From Thiobacillus sp. 65-1059 (GTDB taxonomy: Bacteria > Pseudomonadota > Gammaproteobacteria > Burkholderiales > Thiobacillaceae), in NCBI GenBank assembly GCA_001897675.1, contig MKUE01000141.1, positions 1 through 33,600 on the forward strand: a stretch of 33,600 bases of DNA. The letters run 5' to 3'. The position numbers and the translations under genes were made by a program. Position 1 is the stretch's first letter. Every line of letters begins with the position of its first letter. Under the pieces are notes generated by a model, which searched no databases, was not told the DNA's origin, and worked only from the letters and a program-made list of their open reading frames with translations. Of the stretch, positions 20,612 to 28,009 are shown in pieces.

Positions 20612-20767
20612 ATGGCCTACACGCTCACGCAGACGCAAACCTTTCTAGATGCCGACGGACAGATCGAACGGCAGCAACTTGCCCAGCTGCTCGGCATTCA
20701 TGCCGTGGCAGCACAGGGCGAGAAGCGTGGCATCGAACAACTGCAACGCGATCTGCTCAAGGACTGA
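20612..20767 (+). CDS. tail assembly chaperone T-like extension, probably expressed as G-T frameshift fusion
   Basis: I list the first ATG (20612, MAYTLTQTQTFLDADGQIER, 51 aa), but no Shine-Dalgarno precedes it. The -1 frame upstream contains conserved-looking residues (GWDSAVARLIRAGHRLGDVM, from about 20555) that normally belong to the T part of tail chaperones, for example ARLIxAGH followed by YTLxQ. The frame is -1 relative to the G-like gene and overlaps its end, so expression by programmed frameshifting is most likely. The product would bridge tape measure and tail tube during assembly. The true junction is unresolved. Confidence 0.6.
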   Translation: MAYTLTQTQTFLDADGQIERQQLAQLLGIHAVAAQGEKRGIEQLQRDLLKD

Positions 20768-20770
20768 CCC

Positions 20771-21412
20771 ATGCGTCTCTCGCTCACCACCACCGGCCTG
20801 CTGGACCCGCGCCAATTGGCAGCATGGAGTACCGAGCGGCGTCGTGCCATCCACACCGCTGTCGCCAAGGGCATGCAATCGGGCGGGCGTGAAGTGCGTG
20901 ATGCGGCGCGATCCGAGATGCGCAGTGCCTTCACCGTCAAGCGCAACAGCTTCATCTCCTCGATGGGCGTGAAGGTGTTCGACAAGAAGCCCGAACTGCT
21001 GCCCGCCTTGCTGGTGGGCAGCAAGATTCCTTGGCTCGGCCTGCATGAAAAAGGCGGCACGGTGAGCGGCAATTTGCTGATACCGCTGCTGCCCGGGCGC
21101 ATCGGCCCCAAGCGCTTCAAGGCGGTCATTGACGGCCTGATGCGCTCGGGCAATGCCTTCTTCATCGAGAAGAACGGTCGCGTGCTGCTGATGGCCGAGA
21201 ACATCAAGGAGAACGCCGGGCAGCTGGGCCGCTTCAAACGTGCCGAGCGTGGTCGTACCGGGGCCAAGCAGATCAAGCGTGGTCAGGAAATTCCCATCGC
21301 CGTACTGGTCAAGCGCGTCGATCTGAAACGACGACTGAATCTGGCGGGCGGCGTGCAACGTGCGCTCCCTGCCTTGGCGCGGGCGATTCAACAAGAACTG
21401 GACAAAGTCTGA
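20771..21412 (+). CDS. minor tail protein, DUF6441 type (gpZ-like position)
   Basis: ATG 20771 lies three bases after the T-like stop. Product 213 aa starting MRLSLTTTGLLDPRQLAAWS, with a helical N-terminus (HTAVAKGMQSGGREVRDAAR), a beta section (VKVFDKKPELLPALLVGSKI, EKGGTVSGNLLIPLLPGR) and a basic C-terminal helix. This matches DUF6441 proteins found next to the tape measure gene in lambda-like prophages; HEKGGTV and LLIPL are features I recall from this family. Probably a tail completion protein. The last base of its stop is the A of the tape measure ATG. Confidence 0.78.
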   Translation: MRLSLTTTGLLDPRQLAAWSTERRRAIHTAVAKGMQSGGREVRDAARSEMRSAFTVKRNSFISSMGVKVFDKKPELLPALLVGSKIPWLGLHEKGGTVSGNLLIPLLPGRIGPKRFKAVIDGLMRSGNAFFIEKNGRVLLMAENIKENAGQLGRFKRAERGRTGAKQIKRGQEIPIAVLVKRVDLKRRLNLAGGVQRALPALARAIQQELDKV

Positions 21413-24117
21413 TGGCAAGCAATCGTGCCCAAATCCTGATCAGTGCCGTCGACCAGACCAAGACCGCTTTCGACTCGATCAAGCGGGGCCTAGGTGGCCT
21501 GACCGACACCGCCAAGAGCATCAACGGCGTGCTGGCCAACCTCGGCGTGGGCGTGTCGGTGGCCGGTCTGACCGCGATGGTCAAATCGGCCATCGACACT
21601 GGTGATGCGCTGGACGAGATGTCGCAACGTGTCGGTGTCAGCGTCGAGACCCTTTCGGTATGGAAACCGGCAGCCGAGCAGTCCGGTGTGTCCGGCGAAT
21701 CGTTCGAGAAGGGGCTGCGCAAGCTGTCCACCACGATGCTGGAGGCCGCGACAGGGTCGGAAGATGCCGCGCGCGGATTCTCCGCCGTCGGTGTCGAGTT
21801 CAAGAGCCAGGATGGCACCCTGCGTGCCACCGATCAGGTGCTGCTTGATCTGGCCGAACGCTTCAAAGCCATGCCCGACGGCGCGGAAAAAACTGCGCTG
21901 GCGGTGCAACTGTTCGGCAAATCCGGCGCGGAGCTGATCCCGTTCCTCAACCAAGGGCGCGACGGCATCAACGAGCTGGCTGCCGAGATGCAGGCGCTCG
22001 GCGTACAGATGAGCAGCGAAACGGCGGCGCAGGCAGGCAACTTCAACGATGCACTCGACAAGCTGCATCTGGCCACCACCAGCATCGGCAATCAGATCAT
22101 CGCGTCCTTGCTGCCTGCCCTGAACGACATGGCCGGTGGCATGGTCGAGTCGGCCAAGCAAGGCGGCACACTGCGCGCGATCCTGGATGGCGTGGTGCTG
22201 GTGCTCAAGACACTGGCGCTCGGTGCCGCCACCGTCGGCAAGGCCTTCGTCGCCTTGGGCGAGGCCATTGGTGCCGGTGTGGCGGCGGCGGTCGAGGCGC
22301 TCAAGGGCAACACCGACGGGGCCAAGGCCATCATTGCCGACCTCAAGGGCAATCTGGTCAAACGGCTGGATGAACTGGCGTCCTTTCGTGACAGCCTGTT
22401 CGACCCCAAGCCCATCGAGGTCAAGGCACCCAAGATCCAGGCCGATCCGGAACTACTTCAGCGCCTGACCAAGCCCAAAGCCGTCAAGCCAGCGCAGGAC
22501 ACGACCGGCGCGCAGACCACGCTGATGAAAGCGCAGCTGGACGCCGAGTTCGCGCTGCTCAAGGACGGTCTGACCCGGCAACAAACTGCGCTGGATGCTG
22601 CACTCGAAGACCGTCTGGTCTCGGTGCGCGACTACTACACGCAGAAAACGGCCATCGAGCAGCGCGAGATCGATGCCGAGATTGCCCGCAAGCAGCAGGA
22701 GCTGGCCCGCAGTCAGCAGGTCGCCACCACCGGCAAGTCGGAAAACGACCGCCTGCGCTCCAAGGCTGAAGTGGCCAAGGCGGAAGCCGACCTGATCACG
22801 CTCAACAACCGGCGCACGGACATCGAGCTGGCCAACGCGCGCAAGGCAGCGCAAGCCGAGCGTGAGCTAGCCGATGCCTTGGCGCAGGCGCGTGAGGAAC
22901 TGGCCCAGATCACCAGCACCGCCACGGATGCCGACCGGCAAGCAGCCATTGAGCGCAGCTACCGCGATCTACGGGCGCGACTGGCGGCAGAAAGCGATGC
23001 CGACGGCGTGTCGCTCGTTGATCGGCTGATCAATGTGAAGGCGGCGCAGGCCAATCTGGCTGCGCTTGAAGCTCAGTGGCGGCAAGTCACTGAGCGTCTG
23101 CGTAATGCGCAGGAGGCCATTCAGACCCAGCAGCAGGCTGGGCTGCTGACCGAAGCACAGGCACGTCAGCAGATCGTGGCCCTGCAACAGCAATCGGCCA
23201 CCGAGATGGAGCGCCTGTTGCCGACCATGCAGCAAGCCGCGCAGGCCATCGGGCCGGATGCGGTGATTCGCGTGCAGGCGTGGCGCAACGAGCTGGATCG
23301 CACCAAGCTCACCGTCGATGAAATGGCCCCGCTGTGGAATCGCATCGGCGAGAGTTTTGGTGGTGCGCTCAACGGGATGATCACCGGCGCGCAGACCTGG
23401 CGCAGTGCCTTGTCGAGCATCTTTCAGCAGGTGGCCGACGCCTTCCTGCAACAAATCGTGATCCAGCCGTTCCAGCAGTGGATCGCCATGCAGGCGCGGA
23501 TGCTGGCGCTCAAGCTCGGTTTCATCCAGCAGGAGCAAACCGTCGATGCGGCGGCCAGCGCTGCCAAGGTCGCCCAAAAGACCACTGAAACCACCGCCGT
23601 GGTGTCGATGGATGCGGCCAAGGCGGGGGCCGGGGCGGCTGCGTCGCAAGCCTCGATTCCCATCGTTGGACCGGGACTGGCCATCGCCGCAATGGTGGCG
23701 ATGGTCGCCGCTGTGATGGCGCTCTTGGGTGGCATCAAGAAGTTCGCGGGCGGCGGTCTGGTCTCCGGGCCGGGCAGCGCCACCTCGGATTCGATCCCGG
23801 CGCGTCTGTCCGCAGGCGAGTACGTGGTGCGTGCTGCCGCCGTGCGCCAGGTCGGTGTGGCCTTCCTCGATTCGCTCAACGGTTTGTCGGCAGGCCCACG
23901 TTTCAAGGGCGGCGAATTGGCATTCGCAGCGGGCGGGCTAGTACCGGAGGTGAAAGTGCCGCCCGCGCAGCCGCAGATGAATCAGGCCGTGCGCATCGTC
24001 AACGCGGTCGATCCGGGCGTGACCCACGATCACCTGCAGTCGCCTGCCGGAGAGCGGGTCATCGTCAACATCATCGGGCGCAATGCACGGGCCATCCGCT
24101 CGGCGCTGCAAAGCTGA
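21412..24117 (+). CDS. tape measure protein
   Basis: ATG 21412 overlaps the previous stop. Product 901 aa starting MASNRAQILISAVDQTKTAF, the longest gene in the tail module. It is dominated by Ala/Gln/Glu-rich helices with coiled-coil character (for example QAEREL-type stretches at about 470-600). It has a hydrophobic segment at about 265-300 (LGEAIGAGVAAAVEAL) and a strong one at about 750-772 (GPGLAIAAMVAMVAAVMALL). The C-terminal motif GGGLVSGPGSATSDSIPARL and SAGEYVVRAAAVRQVG (from about 780) is common to tape measures. Its length sets the tail length, and the hydrophobic segments probably insert in the host membrane at DNA injection. Confidence 0.94.
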   Translation: MASNRAQILISAVDQTKTAFDSIKRGLGGLTDTAKSINGVLANLGVGVSVAGLTAMVKSAIDTGDALDEMSQRVGVSVETLSVWKPAAEQSGVSGESFEKGLRKLSTTMLEAATGSEDAARGFSAVGVEFKSQDGTLRATDQVLLDLAERFKAMPDGAEKTALAVQLFGKSGAELIPFLNQGRDGINELAAEMQALGVQMSSETAAQAGNFNDALDKLHLATTSIGNQIIASLLPALNDMAGGMVESAKQGGTLRAILDGVVLVLKTLALGAATVGKAFVALGEAIGAGVAAAVEALKGNTDGAKAIIADLKGNLVKRLDELASFRDSLFDPKPIEVKAPKIQADPELLQRLTKPKAVKPAQDTTGAQTTLMKAQLDAEFALLKDGLTRQQTALDAALEDRLVSVRDYYTQKTAIEQREIDAEIARKQQELARSQQVATTGKSENDRLRSKAEVAKAEADLITLNNRRTDIELANARKAAQAERELADALAQAREELAQITSTATDADRQAAIERSYRDLRARLAAESDADGVSLVDRLINVKAAQANLAALEAQWRQVTERLRNAQEAIQTQQQAGLLTEAQARQQIVALQQQSATEMERLLPTMQQAAQAIGPDAVIRVQAWRNELDRTKLTVDEMAPLWNRIGESFGGALNGMITGAQTWRSALSSIFQQVADAFLQQIVIQPFQQWIAMQARMLALKLGFIQQEQTVDAAASAAKVAQKTTETTAVVSMDAAKAGAGAAASQASIPIVGPGLAIAAMVAMVAAVMALLGGIKKFAGGGLVSGPGSATSDSIPARLSAGEYVVRAAAVRQVGVAFLDSLNGLSAGPRFKGGELAFAAGGLVPEVKVPPAQPQMNQAVRIVNAVDPGVTHDHLQSPAGERVIVNIIGRNARAIRSALQS

Positions 24118-24136
24118 ATCTTTAGGGGAAAGTCCA

Positions 24137-25195
24137 ATGGCACTTCTGTTCATCGACGGTTTCGATCACTACGACCCGCAGGCCGTGGACAGCTTTGGCG
24201 ATCCGTGGCTTGCGCGTGGCAAAGCGGCGTATCTGTCACCGCAGGCCACCCGGATCAATGGTCGTCGTCCGTCCTCCTATGCCCTACGTTTGCCGGAAGG
24301 TTCGGGTGGTGGCTACGTCAAGAACCTCGACGCCACCAAGACCAGCCTGATCGTCGGGGCAGCCATTCGCGTGGTGCCGTACCAGAACACCTACACCGAG
24401 CCACTGCTACTGGGCGTGCGCGATGCCAACTCGCAGGTTGCGCATCTCGTGAAAATCGGCGAGGACGGTCGGCTCAAGCTCTACCGCTGGCAATACGGCT
24501 ATGACCAGTTGATCTCTGTCTCAGTCGCAAGCGCTCCGGCGCGCGGCTGGCACTACATCGAGTTGCAGGTTACGCAAGGCACCAGCAACGGCATTCTGTC
24601 AGTGCGCATCAACGGCATCCTGGCCATACAGATGACTGCGCAGAACACCATCCAGGGCGGTGGCCAACTGCTCACGGCATTTGTGGGTGCCGTGCCCGGC
24701 CAGAGCTGTCCGCTCACCATCGACGTCGACGACTTCTATATCGCCGACACCAGCGGCACGATCAACAACACCTTCCTCGGTGATGTGCGCGTCGATGCCT
24801 TGCAGGCACAGGCCGATGGCAGCCTGAACCAGTGGACGGCCAGCCCGGTCGCTACCGCCGCATGGGAAGCCGTGAGCGACGAGGACGAAGCTACGGCGAT
24901 CAATGCGCCGAACGTGGGGTTGCGCCAGTCCTTCGATGTCGAACCGCTGCCGGTGATGGCCACGCCCGCCATCTACGGCGTCCAGCTCACGATGCTGGCC
25001 CGCAAGACCGACGCCGGTCTGGGCAAGGTCAAAGGCCTCGTGGTCAGTGGTGCACAAAGTGCCGTCAGCACCGACATCATCCTGCAGGAGCAACTGGCCT
25101 GGCAGAGCACGCTGTTCGAGCGTAATCCAAACGGCAACGTGCAGTGGACGGAGGCCGCCTTCAATGCCGCTGAGTTCGGCGTGGAGTCGGCATGA
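24137..25195 (+). CDS. tail protein with ConA/LamG-like beta-sandwich
   Basis: ATG 24137 follows TTTAGGGGAAAGTCCA; the frame is open to 24083 but lies in the tape measure end. Product 352 aa starting MALLFIDGFDHYDPQAVDSF. The first 220 residues are beta-rich with RPSSYALRLPEGSGGGYVKN, GRLKLYRWQYGYDQ, WHYIELQVTQGTSNGILSVR and IDVDDFYIADTSG; these are typical of concanavalin-A/laminin-G-like domains in phage tail proteins. A C-terminal part (EPLPVMATPAIYGVQLTMLA) may attach it to the tail tip. Carbohydrate or host-surface contact is plausible; no enzymatic residues are seen. It overlaps the next gene by four bases. Confidence 0.72.
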   Translation: MALLFIDGFDHYDPQAVDSFGDPWLARGKAAYLSPQATRINGRRPSSYALRLPEGSGGGYVKNLDATKTSLIVGAAIRVVPYQNTYTEPLLLGVRDANSQVAHLVKIGEDGRLKLYRWQYGYDQLISVSVASAPARGWHYIELQVTQGTSNGILSVRINGILAIQMTAQNTIQGGGQLLTAFVGAVPGQSCPLTIDVDDFYIADTSGTINNTFLGDVRVDALQAQADGSLNQWTASPVATAAWEAVSDEDEATAINAPNVGLRQSFDVEPLPVMATPAIYGVQLTMLARKTDAGLGKVKGLVVSGAQSAVSTDIILQEQLAWQSTLFERNPNGNVQWTEAAFNAAEFGVESA

Positions 25196-26766
25196 CGGAT
25201 CGCGTCCTCGTTCAAGACCTCGCGGAGGTTTCCAGCAAGCCAACGCCGGGAAGCGAACTACCCGTTTTTCAGAGTGAGGTGCTCTCGCGCGCCACCTTCG
25301 GGGCGAGCGCAGCCAGCTTCACGCCGGAAACAGCTGTCGCTCCGCTGCCGCCCAATCTGGCGGCCAGCCTGCTGGCGGAATCCTTGGCGGGCCCCTGGCC
25401 ACCCATCGATGCACCGACGTTCTTGGTCGAAGTGTTGCGCCGGGACACGGCCTCGAGCGCCATCGTCGCCACCGGTATGAATGCCTTTGGCGACCAGCCT
25501 TGGCCGGATGCGCAACGCGGCGTGTTTGCCTTCCGTCATGATTGGATGGAGCCCCTCGTCGAACGGCTGGAGTGGCAGACCAGCGTCACGCGGCTGGCCA
25601 GCGGCAACGAATCCCGGCAGGCACGCCGCCGCATTCCCCGGCGCTGGCTCACCTACAAAGTAGGCAACGCCCGCCAGACCGATGCCCTGGTGGCCGACTG
25701 GCTGGCCGATCATCTGGGCCAGGCCGCGTGGTGGCCCCTGCCACAGTACGCCGTTCATCTCACTGAGAACGCTGAGGAGGGCGCGCTGAATCTCGGGGTG
25801 TCGGAGGCTGACTGGCGGCGCTTTGGCCCACCGGCTGCCGCGCTGCGTCTGACCTATGACGGCGTGCAGGGCTGGAACAGCGACGAACGCTGGGTGCTGA
25901 TCATTGCGCCCGAGGGCTGGCAAGTTGCCCAACTCAGCGACGTGGAAACCGATCTGCTGTGGCTGGCCGAACCCTTGGCGCGTGCTGCCGGAGCCGGTAG
26001 CAGCGTGATGCCCTTGGTGTGGGGACGCGCTGTCGATCCGGCGGACTTGACCCAGTGGGTGCCGGGGATGGTCGGCGGCAGCGTCACCACGACTGTCACG
26101 CCCGCGCAAACGCCGGACATGGATGCACTCGACGACGCGTGGCTCGACGAGATTCCGGTCTGGCCCGATGGCAACTGGCGTGACGATCCGACGACCGTCG
26201 CGCAAGCCACGATCACCCGACAAGACTTCTCGCCTGCAGATCCGTGGGTGCGCCGGGACGATCCCTGGGCGACGACAGCTTTGCAACGGCGCTATCTGGC
26301 CAGCTCACTCGATGAAATCGAGATCTGGCGGGCGCGGTTGTGGCAAACCCAAGGCCGTCTGGAAGCCTTCTGGCTGCCCGATGGCTTGGCTCCGATCCTG
26401 TGGGTGACGGCAGAGGCCGATCCCGAAGATGGCTACCTGCGCGTGGAAGGCAAAGACATCTCCGCGCGAATTTCGGATTTTTGGCATCGCCCCGCCGCCT
26501 GCTTGATCGTGCATCCAGACGGCTATAGGCAGTACGCACTGACGGCGACCTGCCATCTGGATCAAGGCGGTGTGCTGGTGCTGCGCTCGGGCCTCGATGA
26601 CTGGGTGCCCACGGGCAGCCGCGTCATTCGCCTCGTGCGCTGCCGCCTCGACCACGATGCCATCGATCTGTACTGGCACAGCCCGACGCTGCTGGAGATC
26701 ACCCTGACAGCGCGTCAGTTGCCCGAACCACGCGGCAATGACCGTCAAACCTACGAGGGAGAGTAA
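25192..26766 (+). CDS. large minor tail protein, distal tail region
   Basis: ATG 25192 overlaps the previous stop. Product 524 aa starting MTDRVLVQDLAEVSSKPTPG. Signatures I associate with this slot in lambda-like prophages are FAFRHDWMEPLVERLEWQTS, RRRIPRRWLTYKVGNARQ, ADWLADHLGQAAWWPLPQ, and a C-terminal beta region (LEAFWLPDGLAPILWVTAEA, YALTATCHLDQGGVLVLRSG, RVIRLVRCRLDHDAIDLYWH). It is Trp-rich and has no transmembrane segment. By order (after tape measure, before the gpL-like protein) it is a distal tail or gpM-like component linking tail tube and tip. Family name not recalled; role by synteny. Confidence 0.68.
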   Translation: MTDRVLVQDLAEVSSKPTPGSELPVFQSEVLSRATFGASAASFTPETAVAPLPPNLAASLLAESLAGPWPPIDAPTFLVEVLRRDTASSAIVATGMNAFGDQPWPDAQRGVFAFRHDWMEPLVERLEWQTSVTRLASGNESRQARRRIPRRWLTYKVGNARQTDALVADWLADHLGQAAWWPLPQYAVHLTENAEEGALNLGVSEADWRRFGPPAAALRLTYDGVQGWNSDERWVLIIAPEGWQVAQLSDVETDLLWLAEPLARAAGAGSSVMPLVWGRAVDPADLTQWVPGMVGGSVTTTVTPAQTPDMDALDDAWLDEIPVWPDGNWRDDPTTVAQATITRQDFSPADPWVRRDDPWATTALQRRYLASSLDEIEIWRARLWQTQGRLEAFWLPDGLAPILWVTAEADPEDGYLRVEGKDISARISDFWHRPAACLIVHPDGYRQYALTATCHLDQGGVLVLRSGLDDWVPTGSRVIRLVRCRLDHDAIDLYWHSPTLLEITLTARQLPEPRGNDRQTYEGE

Positions 26767-26771
26767 GCACG

Positions 26772-27560
26772 ATGAGCCAGAATCCCTTGCTGGAAGTCGA
26801 GCTATACGCCTTCGCCAGCAACAGCGCGCAGTTCTACCTGACGCCGCACGAATTCGATGTCGACCTCGATGGCAATCTGTACGCAAGCCTGTCCATCGAA
26901 CGCAACGAACTGGCGCTGGGTGCCGAGGCCGCCAAATCGGCGCTGGATCTGAAACTGCCGCCGAACTGCGATCTGGTGCGCCACCTGCTGGCCACGTCGC
27001 TCACCGGGGATACCACCTCGGTCACCTTGCGGATCGGACGGCGCGACACCTGGGGCGACTACTGGTGGATCTCCGGCACGCGCTGGATGGGCCGGGTGCT
27101 GGGCGTCGATGTCGCTGACGATGTCGCTCGCGTTCGCTGCGAGTCGGCGCAAGTCAGTCTCAAACGTATCGGATTGCGGCGGCTCTACAGCCGCAAGTGC
27201 TCCCACGTTCTGTATTCCGCGGCCTGCGGGGCTTCGCCGATTACGGCCAGCGCCATCGTCCTGGAGGTCTATGGCCGCAGTGTCGAACTCGATGGTGGTG
27301 TACCGGGTTGGGTCAGCGGCGGCCTGGCCGGTGGCTGGCTACAAACCCCGGACGGTGCGCGCCACATGATCATCGGCGACTACGGCAGCGGCGTCGAGCT
27401 GCTGTATCCAGCGGCCCTTGAGCCCGGCACGGAAGTGCTGCTGACCGTCGGCTGCGATCACAGCACGGCCACCTGTCAGACGCGCTTCGACAACCTCGAC
27501 AACTACGGCGGCTTTCCCGCCATCCCAAGCAAGAACCCGTTCTCGACAGGCGTGTTCTGA
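26772..27560 (+). CDS. gpL-like minor tail protein with Fe-S cysteines (BR0599/DUF2163 type)
   Basis: ATG 26772 follows GAGGGAGAGTAAGCACG. Product 262 aa starting MSQNPLLEVELYAFASNSAQ. The N-terminal half is beta-rich (tube-like); the C-terminal domain has four cysteines, C143 (RKCSHVLYS), C152 (AACGAS), C228 (GCDHS) and C235 (TCQTRF). It ends NLDNYGGFPAIPSKNPFSTG, the hallmark of phage BR0599-type and lambda gpL C-termini, which coordinate a 4Fe-4S cluster. It is a tail-tip hub component. The cluster is inferred from the conserved Cys pattern and not tested. Confidence 0.85.
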   Translation: MSQNPLLEVELYAFASNSAQFYLTPHEFDVDLDGNLYASLSIERNELALGAEAAKSALDLKLPPNCDLVRHLLATSLTGDTTSVTLRIGRRDTWGDYWWISGTRWMGRVLGVDVADDVARVRCESAQVSLKRIGLRRLYSRKCSHVLYSAACGASPITASAIVLEVYGRSVELDGGVPGWVSGGLAGGWLQTPDGARHMIIGDYGSGVELLYPAALEPGTEVLLTVGCDHSTATCQTRFDNLDNYGGFPAIPSKNPFSTGVF

Positions 27561-27578
27561 ATCCCCGGAGAAATCGCC

Positions 27579-27806
27579 ATGTGGTACCTCGTCGTCATCG
27601 TGGTGGCGGCGCTGGTTTCGGTCGCGCTCGCGCCGAAGCCGCCCGAGCCCAAACCGGCATCGCTGTCCGATGTCGATGCCCCAACCGCAGAAGAAGGCAG
27701 ACCGATTCCCGTCGTGTTCGGCACCGTGCTGCTGCGCGGCGCGAACGTGGTCTGGTACGGCGATCTGGAAGCCGAGCCGATCCGCAAGAAAGGCGGCAAG
27801 AAATGA
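27579..27806 (+). CDS. small tail-tip accessory protein with N-terminal membrane segment
   Basis: ATG 27579 follows CCCGGAGAAATCGCC. The 75-aa product starts MWYLVVIVVAALVSVALAPK, a clear hydrophobic segment of about 18 residues. A Pro/Lys-rich region follows, then DAPTAEEGRPIPVVFGTVLL and WYGDLEAEPIRKKGGKK. The GRPIPVVFG segment resembles the start of gpJ-like tip proteins, so this may be a small assembly factor or a split-off N-terminal piece of the tip. It overlaps the following gene by four bases. I recall similar small proteins in this position but no function. Confidence 0.68.
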   Translation: MWYLVVIVVAALVSVALAPKPPEPKPASLSDVDAPTAEEGRPIPVVFGTVLLRGANVVWYGDLEAEPIRKKGGKK

Positions 27807-28009
27807 GCACCAGCGTGATCGTCACTATCGACGACGTGCGCGCCGTCGGCCTGTGCGTGAACGGCTCGCGTACATGGTTCGAGCGGCATGGCCTGGACTT
27901 CCGCGCCTTTCTGCGGAAGGGACTTGATGCCGAAACCCTGCTGGCCACGAATGACGCGATGGCGCTGCGCGTGGTCGAGCACGCGCGTACCCGGCAGGAG
28001 ATGCACTGA
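27803..28009 (+). CDS. hypothetical 68-aa tail-module protein
   Basis: ATG 27803 overlaps the previous stop (ATGA) and follows GGCGGCAAGAA. The product MSTSVIVTIDDVRAVGLCVN continues with GSRTWFERHGLDFRAFLRKG and ETLLATNDAMALRVVEHA. It is a helical, acidic/basic small protein; the pattern DDVRA-GLC-GSR-WFERHGLDFRAFL is recurrent in siphophages just before the tip gene. No membrane segment or catalytic motif. Role unknown; the tight overlap with both neighbours suggests co-assembly with the tip. Confidence 0.68.
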   Translation: MSTSVIVTIDDVRAVGLCVNGSRTWFERHGLDFRAFLRKGLDAETLLATNDAMALRVVEHARTRQEMH

